Shown: positions 18,801 to 24,764 of the stretch, piece by piece
Layout: every line of letters starts with the position of its first letter
How positions within the stretch are numbered: position 1 is the first letter of the stretch
Assembly (NCBI GenBank): GCA_007693585.1
Contig: REDH01000120.1
Location: 1-64,000 of the forward strand
Length of the DNA: 64,000 nucleotides
Direction of reading: 5' to 3'
Source of the DNA: Deltaproteobacteria bacterium
GTDB taxonomy: Bacteria > Myxococcota_A > Bradymonadia > REDH01
Position numbers and translations under genes: made by a program
The notes under the pieces: generated by a model
Databases searched by the model: none
The model's input: the letters and a program-made list of their open reading frames with translations, nothing else
What the model was told of the DNA's origin: nothing

Positions 18801-21249
18801 CGAGGTGCTTCGCCAGCAGCTGGTTCAGGATCCGGATGATGCGGAGACCATCGAACGTCTGGTGGGTCTGAACCGCGGGATCGGTGACTGGGAGGCGGTG
18901 GCTGCGTTGCTGGAGGACTGGGTGGGCTGCACGGCGGATCCGGATGAGCGCCGTGCGCTGTGCCTGGAGCTGTCGTCGGTAAGGATGGAAGAGCTTGACG
19001 ATGCGGAGGGGGCGGAGGTGGCGCTGGAGCTCGGGGTCCGGGATGATCGCGAGGACTTGATGCTGCTGGATGCCCTGGCCCGCGTTCAGGAGGAGGCGGG
19101 TCGGCCTGAGGATGCGGTGGCGACCCTCGATCGGATCGTTGGTGCGCTCGAGGGTGAGCCGCCCGGAACCCGAGCGCCGTTCGTGGTCCGGGCGATGACG
19201 ATCACATGTTCCGCGCTGGACGATCCGGCACGCGGTTTCGGGCTGGCGGTGACGGCGCTTCGTGACGGAGCATCGGAACAGGACGTTGCGCCTGCGTTGC
19301 TGCCCGTGCTCACCGATGGGTACGTTCCGGGTGCGGAGCTTGGCGGGCTGGTCGCGTGGGCGGTGGAGCGGGTGGGGCTGACGTCGCCACTGGTGACGGC
19401 GGTGCTGGAGCGCGCACTCAGGGAGGAGCGTGACGAGTCGGCCCAGGTGGAGCTTCTCGTTCAGCTCGCGGAGCACGCCGGCGCCCGGGAGGAGGGGGAG
19501 GAGCGGGCCTTCGAGTTGCTGGCGCAGGCCATCGTGCTGCGACCGGGGGATGTGTCGCTGCTGGAAAGGCTCGTGGGTTTTGCACGCGCTCTTGGTCAGC
19601 TTGAGCGTTGCGTGGACGTTCTGGAGCAGGTGCGGACGACCACATCCGATCCGGGTCGCACGCGCTCGCTGGCGCTGCGACAGGCCAGTCTGTGCCTGGA
19701 GCTGGGGGATCGGCTGGACGACGGGCTGGCCGCCCTCGCGGACTATGATCCGGCGACCGATGCGGACGTGGAGCGACTGCTTCGGGAGATGTCGGAACGT
19801 CCTTCGGTGGGCCGCGCTGCGACGGGCCGGCTCGAGCCGGTGTATCGGGAGCAGGGGGATCAGGCGGGTGTCCGGGCAGCGCTGGAGGCTCGGCTCGAGC
19901 AGTCCACGTCGCCGGCGGAGCGCGCGGGAATCCTCGTGGAACTCGCCGAGGCCGCGGAAGCGCGGGAGGAGCGGTTCGACTATCTGTGCGCGGCGTTCGG
20001 CATGGAGTCGTCCAGTGTCCCCGTTCGGCGTCTCGTCGAGCTGACGGAGGACGAGGGGGAGGTCATGCGTGTCGTCGCGCTGCTTCAGGACGTTGCCTCG
20101 GAGGTGCAGGGGCAGGAGGCTTCCGCGCGGGAGATGCTCATGGAGGCTGCACGCCTGCAGATGGAGCGTCTGGATGATCCGGAGGGTGCGCTGGAGGCGC
20201 TGATGGATGCCCGGAAGATGGGGGATGATGTCCGGGTGGAGGAGATGCTGCGCGAGGCTGCGCGAAGGGGCGCTTCGATCGAGCCGTGGGTTCATGAGGA
20301 GTTGCTGCGGTCAGCGGCGGACCGCGCGGAGGCCACTGCGGAGCGGCACGGGCTCCTGCTGGAGCGTGCATCCCTGCTGTACGGCGCGCTGGAGGATCCC
20401 GTGGGCGCGGTGGGCGCGGCGCGGGAGGTCCTCGATGACGAACCGGGACATGAGGAGGCCTGGTCGCTGGTGCTTCGTCTGCTGACGGAGCTGGAGGACT
20501 GGGACGAGCTGGTGCAGGTCCTTGAGGACCGCGCGGATTGGGCCGAGTCCGACGCGGATCGGATCGCGCTGTCGCGTCAGCGGGTCGACATCCTTCGGGA
20601 CGAACTGGACGATGCGCCTCGGGCGGCCGCGGTCTTGCGGGACGTTGTGACATCCTGCCCTGCGGAGGAGTGGGCGTGGTCGCAGTTCGAGTCGATTCTG
20701 GTGCAGTTGGGCGAGGTGGCGGAGCTGCAGGACGTTCTGTTGTCCCGCCTCGGCGTTCTCGAGGGTGGGCGCGAGCGGGCCGAGGTGTTTCTCAGGCTGG
20801 GACGGAACGCGCTGGACGGGCTGGGCCAGCCGGAGGCTGCGGTGGGGTATCTCGAGCATGCGGCGGAGGCCGAAGAAACGCGGGAACGATCACTGGAGAT
20901 CCTGCGTCGGCTGCATGCGGAGGCCGGGGACTGGTACGGCGTCGTGGACGTGCTGGAGCGTCAGGAGGAGCGTGAGGTCGGTCCGTGGCTGGAGGCAGCT
21001 TCCGAATTGCTGACGACGGTCCGTGACCTGGCGGCGAGCCGCTCCGCGCACGAGGTGGTTCTCGCGCTCGAGCCGGGGCAACCGGACGCGGTCGTGGGCC
21101 TTCTTCGCATCGCGCGCGAGCAGGGGGATTCGCAGGCGGCCGGAGCGTTGCTGTCGGACCTTGAGGCGGGGGGGGCCTGGGAGGCGGTGCTCAAGGACCG
21201 TGACCCGGCACTGCTCGCGTGGGCCCGGGGAGACGAGGAGAGCGGTTGA
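12844..21249 (+). CDS. Giant TPR-like repeat protein (2801 residues)
   Basis: The product has 2801 residues and no signal peptide or membrane segment, so it is predicted to be cytoplasmic. It is built almost wholly of degenerate helical pairs of about 35-50 residues, for example ALEALLEIVPDEQAALDALE and VLEMLPEHEGADAHLERL, with the A/L/Y and WDxL spacing of TPR/SEL1-like solenoids. A recurring module has the form 'LLxxRxxxLxxxxERAxLxLxLAxLxxxxLxDxxxAxxxxRxVLxxxPxxxxA'. Residues about 195-245 form an acidic linker separating the first repeats from the rest. There is no catalytic domain. It is strongly Glu/Asp/Leu/Arg-rich and Lys-poor. ATG 12844 is used; the frame stays open upstream to GTG 12724 but those 40 residues look noncoding. 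Function unknown; such solenoids usually scaffold protein complexes. Confidence 0.88.
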   Translation: MDQQITDVIAALRREPDNAAPLDDLAAALAREGRWDDIERVHGEVAVELVGVVGDVWPGAVRRLKALRTALPKREARADASELIARIERERLDNPLGEADALQSAWEFDPRREHCWEAARRLLRERGEAKLECTLLERRAEIVEDSRERVLRFREVAEWARAQGPGLAQRARLIDERADHIEAALAHAPTMPPTAGKPESSDEEEAEHPEEIEQPTRPMEVEAATGIRPAASREAIPPKDEVASLRARLVDREAAEREASRVRELLERSPHDPAVLAAHARVLELRGDLQAAADELDKACRRVGSGPLQEPLFETLGVLCWKGLQDSQRASQVFRKLKVLNRRNATMLGFFAEQEEQSEDWRRLFTTLGHLRDATEDAGERLAVARRMAMVAEHRLESPDRAAEVWKGVLRDHPGDTDARDELKRLLESAGRWNALLEVLREQIEGVERSATGEARVEQLVSLHREVIRICQEHVHQPVMVNAAWAAILDVDPGHAEAVEALAERYESTGRWNELSRILEERARLTRDEEEAAALWHRVAAIRRERLQNPVEAAQALEALLEIVPDEQAALDALEEIHRSREDHAGLLRVEERRILSLPTAERVARLLDMAHRAEEELQDGQTAMGFHRRVLEMLPEHEGADAHLERLVRSTGDEGALIGFLRERLLRRSSFESATAAELAALLVGKGEEAEEEAETLWTEILDIEPDHAEAEASLRAMWTRAGRWDAIEGMARERDALGDLVRDWLRDSASRADGRLDRALSIVSDELDEPSLERSLLDALLVERPGDRELLGRLDRVLQRPGMPAEDRLPVLQQLLEGTSDAEERVVRMIELGAYCLEALSEPEMAWRWYAEAVTARPHDASLRERAGDVAAQAGESKALFHILKRQAAELGRGARQTELHRWLAEYASGPADQPSEAILFRERVLEQAPGDRESLAALQLLYREAEDWAQLVRVLDLDAESGGEDTAWESGVFAAEITLRELGDAADALARLGRLADRHPDRSGLAPLRREALDALGRTAEVMQELAEERERTADPAERTVLDLERGLLGLRSPETVDEAVGVLAGVEDTALSAPMARRVSEALLGTVRSASEQSEAAGLLVRAGRLSGDASLLSQALDLVLSLDSVVGEEQLLVERALLVADRLERPQEALDGLLARAMDDERGEAFWDAVESLAERLGRGLDAARVMREAGEEHVSPGLLVRHATLLDRAGASPMEVIAGWRSVLDCDPFDEAALGALEQLLEGRGDDGLLVDVLVRLAGLGEPAERFARLRRAADLASESLGDLDRAVAIYRNLQEEFPEDPSIVDDVEELLLGAGRVQELADFLAESARRSGAVARKSALLRARAGLLETRLGDVSGALAVYRELLDLTPDDPEVQGHLERLAIETGEGEALLGILSTRLSEVTGAEASRIRVRMARLHLEAGESDMAAEAALAALAESSEHAGALDVLEKAWPGLPEGHPVRSGAAAPLATSARVSGRYELLAEVLRFRLSERSVEPRDGWTELAALYEDHLERPRDAAQSWREVVRIDPCHEVAWRGLERLSTHTGDHGIYAEALDEALDWPGLDTTWRAGLLLRRALLAELDGSVERAAYMLSEAAKCSPEQVEVARAYARVLAKRSEYAGLVELLERGAELLDDREEQVAWLSGAARLCLVALNDRSRAVELLQRVFALDPTSESVTGLLASTLEVDERWEDVGQLLEHRLTTLGGGAPRVNGLLELAYLYRTRVHDLRRSWSFLEKAVAEGPGHVAVVEEGVRLHAAAIPSGVPGLSAAVAVPILKRAQELDAGGKAVELAVRHVLGVGGAELTASPLAEDVRAAVEVLSANASSRVVWPAWLRLVRHGVGAAGSVTAAEGHADTDAKRIELAEVLLESGCDPSIDAGVRRDALLWVGRVVGDAAEGRVLVRKAMEEAVTLDPEDEAVAAAVDAWLGGDADEQEAVRFLEVQLDRAQDVTGRRRLSHRLADLLSGALADPVRAAEVLRQQLVQDPDDAETIERLVGLNRGIGDWEAVAALLEDWVGCTADPDERRALCLELSSVRMEELDDAEGAEVALELGVRDDREDLMLLDALARVQEEAGRPEDAVATLDRIVGALEGEPPGTRAPFVVRAMTITCSALDDPARGFGLAVTALRDGASEQDVAPALLPVLTDGYVPGAELGGLVAWAVERVGLTSPLVTAVLERALREERDESAQVELLVQLAEHAGAREEGEERAFELLAQAIVLRPGDVSLLERLVGFARALGQLERCVDVLEQVRTTTSDPGRTRSLALRQASLCLELGDRLDDGLAALADYDPATDADVERLLREMSERPSVGRAATGRLEPVYREQGDQAGVRAALEARLEQSTSPAERAGILVELAEAAEAREERFDYLCAAFGMESSSVPVRRLVELTEDEGEVMRVVALLQDVASEVQGQEASAREMLMEAARLQMERLDDPEGALEALMDARKMGDDVRVEEMLREAARRGASIEPWVHEELLRSAADRAEATAERHGLLLERASLLYGALEDPVGAVGAAREVLDDEPGHEEAWSLVLRLLTELEDWDELVQVLEDRADWAESDADRIALSRQRVDILRDELDDAPRAAAVLRDVVTSCPAEEWAWSQFESILVQLGEVAELQDVLLSRLGVLEGGRERAEVFLRLGRNALDGLGQPEAAVGYLEHAAEAEETRERSLEILRRLHAEAGDWYGVVDVLERQEEREVGPWLEAASELLTTVRDLAASRSAHEVVLALEPGQPDAVVGLLRIAREQGDSQAAGALLSDLEAGGAWEAVLKDRDPALLAWARGDEESG

Positions 21250-21367
21250 GCGAGGCCTGCTCCGGAGGAGTCGGCTGGTTCGGTAGCGCGCCCGGGTCGG
21301 GGACTGTGGGATCGTTCGACCGGGTGGCTGAGGGGCTCGGCGGGAGGTTGGGGCGGAGCATGCGGCG

Positions 21368-21577
21368 CTAGAAGCGGATTCCCCACTCTCCGCGGAAGCG
21401 GAGCCACTCCCAAGCCTTGCGTCCGGTATAGACCGCGCCTGTGATGCCGAGCACCCATGGAAGGACCGGAATGCCCGCGGTGAGGAACACCAGCGCGATG
21501 GTGCTTGCCCCTGCTGCAGCGGTGGTCCATCCCTTTCGTCTGGCCTGCGCCTTGATCAGTTCCTTGCCCGTCGTCAT
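21368..21577 (-). CDS. Small conserved-type membrane protein, function unknown
   Basis: A 69-residue protein. A basic N-terminus (KAQARRKGW) is followed by one long or two short hydrophobic segments at about residues 20-50 (TIALVFLTAGIPVLPWVLGI) and a basic/aromatic tail (RKAWEWLRFRGEWGIRF). It lies alone on the minus strand between the giant TPR gene and psd, with its start 73 bases from the divergent psd start. I do not recognise the family; the coherent hydropathy and strong start (ATG) support a real gene. Confidence 0.6.
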   Translation of the reverse strand: MTTGKELIKAQARRKGWTTAAAGASTIALVFLTAGIPVLPWVLGITGAVYTGRKAWEWLRFRGEWGIRF

Positions 21578-21649
21578 GATGCTGCGCCTCCTCGTGCGCC
21601 GGGAACCCGTCGGTCGGGAGGAAGTGAAGCACTTCGAACGGAGTTGACA

Positions 21650-22534
21650 ATGCCTTCAGCAGGAGACGGGGAAGCGCGTCTGCGGATCGCGCGTTGGTTC
21701 GTGGATCGAATGCCGCGCCGTGCCGTGTCGCGAGCTGCGGGTGTGGTTGCGAATGTGCCGGTCGCACGCCCACTGCGCCGTCCTGTGTACGGAACGTTCG
21801 CCCGTATGGTGGGCGCTCGGCTCGACGAGGCGGCGCAACACGTGGAGTATTTCAGCAGTTTCAATGAATTCTTCACGAGAGAGCTTCGGCCTGGCGCGCG
21901 GCCGGATCTCGGTGTTCCGGGAGGATGGGTGAGCCCGGCCGATGGTCGCCTGGACCAGTTCGGTCGAGTCGATGCGGGCGTGCTCGTCCAGGCCAAGGGG
22001 ATGCATTATACCGCGAGCGAGCTGCTTCAGGACCCGGGGGCGGACGATCTCTTCGAGGGCGGGCTGTTCGCCACGGTGTACCTGAGTCCCGCCGACTATC
22101 ACCGGGTGCATGCGCCGTGTCGCATGGAAGTGGAGGAGGTCGTGCACGTGGGTGGGGATCTCTACCCGGTGAACGGACTGTCGGTTCCCTATCGTCCGGG
22201 TCTCTTCGCGAGGAACGAGCGGGTGGTCCTTCGCTTTCGGGATGCTGCAGGCCGTGCGGGTGCGCTGGTTCTGGTGGGCGCGACCGTGGTGGGCGGTATT
22301 CGGGTGAGCTGCCCGGTGTCGTTGCGTCAGGACCATCGACTGGAGGCGGCACGGTACTCGCTCTCCCCGCCGCATGTGCTGGGCCGAATGTCCGAAGCGG
22401 GAAGGTTTCTGCTCGGCTCGACGGTGGTGCTTCTGGTGCAGCGCGGAGATGAGCCCCTGCGCCCCGTGGCGGATGCGATGGCGGGCAAGGTCGTGCGGCT
22501 GGGAGAGGGGCTCTTCGAGCCGCTGGCCGACTGA
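21650..22534 (+). CDS. psd: Phosphatidylserine decarboxylase proenzyme
   Basis: Converts phosphatidylserine to phosphatidylethanolamine at the inner membrane. The 294-residue proenzyme contains the self-cleavage motif LGST at residues 255-258 (bases 22412-22423); cleavage before Ser257 would create the pyruvoyl prosthetic group of the small alpha chain. The other members of the Asp-His-Ser triad are seen in VSPADGRL and YHRVHAP. The N-terminal FNEFFTRELRPGARP is the family's usual entry motif. ATG 21650 follows a CGGAG ribosome site; the TTG at 21644 is not needed. pgsA elsewhere in the window makes the competing phosphatidylglycerol branch. Confidence 0.97.
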   Translation: MPSAGDGEARLRIARWFVDRMPRRAVSRAAGVVANVPVARPLRRPVYGTFARMVGARLDEAAQHVEYFSSFNEFFTRELRPGARPDLGVPGGWVSPADGRLDQFGRVDAGVLVQAKGMHYTASELLQDPGADDLFEGGLFATVYLSPADYHRVHAPCRMEVEEVVHVGGDLYPVNGLSVPYRPGLFARNERVVLRFRDAAGRAGALVLVGATVVGGIRVSCPVSLRQDHRLEAARYSLSPPHVLGRMSEAGRFLLGSTVVLLVQRGDEPLRPVADAMAGKVVRLGEGLFEPLAD

Positions 22535-22732
22535 GGCGGCGCGCGCTGCGGCGGCCGAAACACGCGGCATGCAGGTCCGTACACGGCGGAGCGCGCAGAG
22601 CCTGCCGGCGCAGGAACGTGGATTCCTTGCGACACCGCGCCTGCTCCACTAAGCTGGGCTGGTCGGATACGCCGTGACCACGTGGCTTCACTGCCTGCCG
22701 GTGAAGGCCAGTCAGCGGGTTGAGCGGAGAGC

Positions 22733-23986
22733 ATGAGCGACGAGCAGAACGCACAGAGCCCTGGAGTGACGCTGGCGGCTCCAGAGGAGCCTGCAGGGTT
22801 GTCCCCGGGAGTTCAGGAGCCTCAAGGCCCTCTCGATGACGTTCCCTGGAGGGATGTGGCCGAAGGGCAGAGCGCGGAGTTCGTGGACGACCTGGAGGAG
22901 TTGGACGAGGTCCAGGACCAGGGTCCCGTCGCTGCCTCGAGAAGCAGCGGCGTGGCGGGGGCGCCGAATGGTCATCGCCCACCTGGCACGACCCAGGAGA
23001 GGGCGGTGCCGAAGCCGACTCCGCCCCCCATTCCGGTGGTGACGGCCGACATGCTGACCGCTGCTGCGGAGGCGGCTCGCACGTCGACGCAACCGTTGAT
23101 GCCAGCGGTGAGTTCCGCATCCGGAGGCGTCGATGACGACGTTGATCCGGATCTCGCTGCGCTCATGAACGACATCGTGTCCAGCGAGCAGAAGAAGAGA
23201 AACAAGTCCGCTGGAGGAGGGGGGCGGCGGGCGCGCCCGGTCCGGCCCTGGTACGAGGATGTGTTCGACGCCAGTTGGCTTCAGACGCTCCCCGATGGAT
23301 TTCACGCGCACACGCTCCGCGAGACGGATTTCCTGATGGCGAGTCTGGGTCTCGACCACGGGGCGCGCGTTCTCGATGTGGGCTGTGGGTTCGGCCGTCA
23401 CGCAGTCCTCATGGCGGAGCGGGGCTTTGATGTGGTGGGGCTTGACCTCTCGATGGAGCTTCTCGAGAAAGGGCTTGCGGAAGCCCAGCGCAGGAGCCTG
23501 TCGATCAAGTTCATTCACGGGGACATGCGCGATCTGAACTTCGACCGGGTGTTCGATGGCGCGTGCTGCCTCAACACCACGTTCGGCTTCTTTGACGACC
23601 GGACCAACTACGAGGTGCTCGAGGGGATCGCCCGATCGGTGAAGCTCGGGGGACGGATCGTCATCGAGACGATCAATCGAGACTGGATTCTGGATCGGGT
23701 TCCTCGACGCGTCTGGTGGGAAGGTGGAGACTACCTGTTCCTCGAGGACATCGAGTTCGACTTCGAGACGTCCCGCCTGCGGGTCGAGCGTACCGTGGTC
23801 GACGAGACGGACGATCCCCACAAGCAGCGGATCGAGATTCGGTGCTACTCGCTGCATGAGATGCACACCCTGCTCAGGTTGTGCGGTTTCGAGGTCATCG
23901 AGTCGAGCGGAGACTACGTCACACGGAACGCGTTTCTCGGGACCAGCAGCCGGCACGTGATCGTGACGGCGGAACGCGTATCGTGA
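22733..23986 (+). CDS. SAM-dependent class I methyltransferase with long disordered N-terminus
   Basis: A 417-residue protein. Residues 1 to about 165 are low-complexity Pro/Ala/Glu/Ser-rich sequence without recognisable fold. From about 170 onwards there is a methyltransferase: motif I VLDVGCGFGRHAVLMAERG near residues 213-231, the acidic residue after it in VVGLDLS, then GDMRDL and the FDGACCLNTTFGFF strand, and GGRIVIET. The substrate is not predictable; the fold resembles small-molecule rather than rRNA enzymes. ATG 22733 follows GGAGA. The three 57-bp repeats begin directly downstream. Confidence 0.88.
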   Translation: MSDEQNAQSPGVTLAAPEEPAGLSPGVQEPQGPLDDVPWRDVAEGQSAEFVDDLEELDEVQDQGPVAASRSSGVAGAPNGHRPPGTTQERAVPKPTPPPIPVVTADMLTAAAEAARTSTQPLMPAVSSASGGVDDDVDPDLAALMNDIVSSEQKKRNKSAGGGGRRARPVRPWYEDVFDASWLQTLPDGFHAHTLRETDFLMASLGLDHGARVLDVGCGFGRHAVLMAERGFDVVGLDLSMELLEKGLAEAQRRSLSIKFIHGDMRDLNFDRVFDGACCLNTTFGFFDDRTNYEVLEGIARSVKLGGRIVIETINRDWILDRVPRRVWWEGGDYLFLEDIEFDFETSRLRVERTVVDETDDPHKQRIEIRCYSLHEMHTLLRLCGFEVIESSGDYVTRNAFLGTSSRHVIVTAERVS

Positions 23987-23996
23987 CCGAGGCCGC

Positions 23997-24167
23997 CTGC
24001 ATGGCGGCACGTCTCCTCGGCGTTGCGCTCTCCGGCGTGCGCGCTCTCCGGCACTGCATGGCGGCACGTCTCCTCGGCGTTGCGCTCTCCGGCGTGCGCG
24101 CTCTCCGGCACTGCATGGCGGCACGTCTCCTCGGCGTTGCGCTCTCCGGCGTGCGCGCTCTCCGGCA
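23997..24167 (+). repeat. Three perfect tandem copies of a 57-bp unit
   Basis: Copies at 23997-24053, 24054-24110 and 24111-24167 are identical. Within each unit, GCGCTCTCCGGC occurs twice. The unit is 19 codons long, so reading frames stay open across it, but no start, ribosome site or homologue supports a gene. It fills nearly all of the 204-base gap between the convergent methyltransferase and lipoprotein genes. Confidence 0.97.
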
Positions 24168-24190
24168 TGCGCGGCCCGGTCCCCGAGCGG

Positions 24191-24739
24191 TCAGTCGACG
24201 CCTTCCTCGTCTTCCGGGGGGGGCTCGACGTTTTCTCCGCGGATTTCGGAGATGACGATCAGGCCGTCCTCGGTGGAGACATGTCCCCGGGTCCGCTGGG
24301 TGTATTGGCCTACGAAGGTGTAGCGGGCGCCGACCTCGAGTTGTTCCTCGTACCGGATGTCGTGGCCTGCGGCCAGGAGCCGTTGCGGGGAGCGTACGGA
24401 GTCGGCGATGAAGAAGTGCGGATGCAGGCATCCGGCTCGGCTGTCCTCGGTGGCGCCCTCGCACACGTAAAGTTCCTGGAGAAGTGCGGACACCTCCACG
24501 TCCCCATCCATGAGGGAGCCGCGATTGCGCAGGATACCGGCCACGCTCCACGAGCCGTCGGGCATGCGCGCGGGCAGCTCGAGTGCGTCGAGTGGCGGCA
24601 CCTCCGGGAGGTCGATCTGCGTGCGGAGTTCGGCGATGCGGGCTTGCCGGGCCTCCTCTTCCGGGTCGGGCTGATCGCAACCCGTGGCGAACAACGGACT
24701 CATGGCCACGAGCGGGAGGATAAATCGTTTCGGGAACAT
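24191..24739 (-). CDS. Lipoprotein of unknown function
   Basis: A 182-residue protein with a classic lipoprotein signal: FPKRFILPLVAMSPLFATGC, with the lipobox ATGC, so the mature chain begins at Cys21. A short helical stretch (EEEARQARIAELRTQI) is followed by a compact domain with several beta-strand-like segments and two further cysteines (YVCEGATEDSRAGC). The strand pattern recalls OB-like domains but I cannot assign a family. ATG 24739 lies 25 bases downstream of the helicase stop on the same strand, so the two may be cotranscribed. An eight-G run at 24216-24223 encodes part of the acidic C-terminal tail. Confidence 0.8.
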   Translation of the reverse strand: MFPKRFILPLVAMSPLFATGCDQPDPEEEARQARIAELRTQIDLPEVPPLDALELPARMPDGSWSVAGILRNRGSLMDGDVEVSALLQELYVCEGATEDSRAGCLHPHFFIADSVRSPQRLLAAGHDIRYEEQLEVGARYTFVGQYTQRTRGHVSTEDGLIVISEIRGENVEPPPEDEEGVD

Positions 24740-24764
24740 GGAAGATCGGCCGGGAACGGGGCGC

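Noticed and set aside
23998-24171. 57-bp repeats as a small repeat-protein gene or CRISPR array
   Set aside because: The copies abut directly without unique spacers, so it is not CRISPR, and no ribosome site or homologous protein supports a gene.
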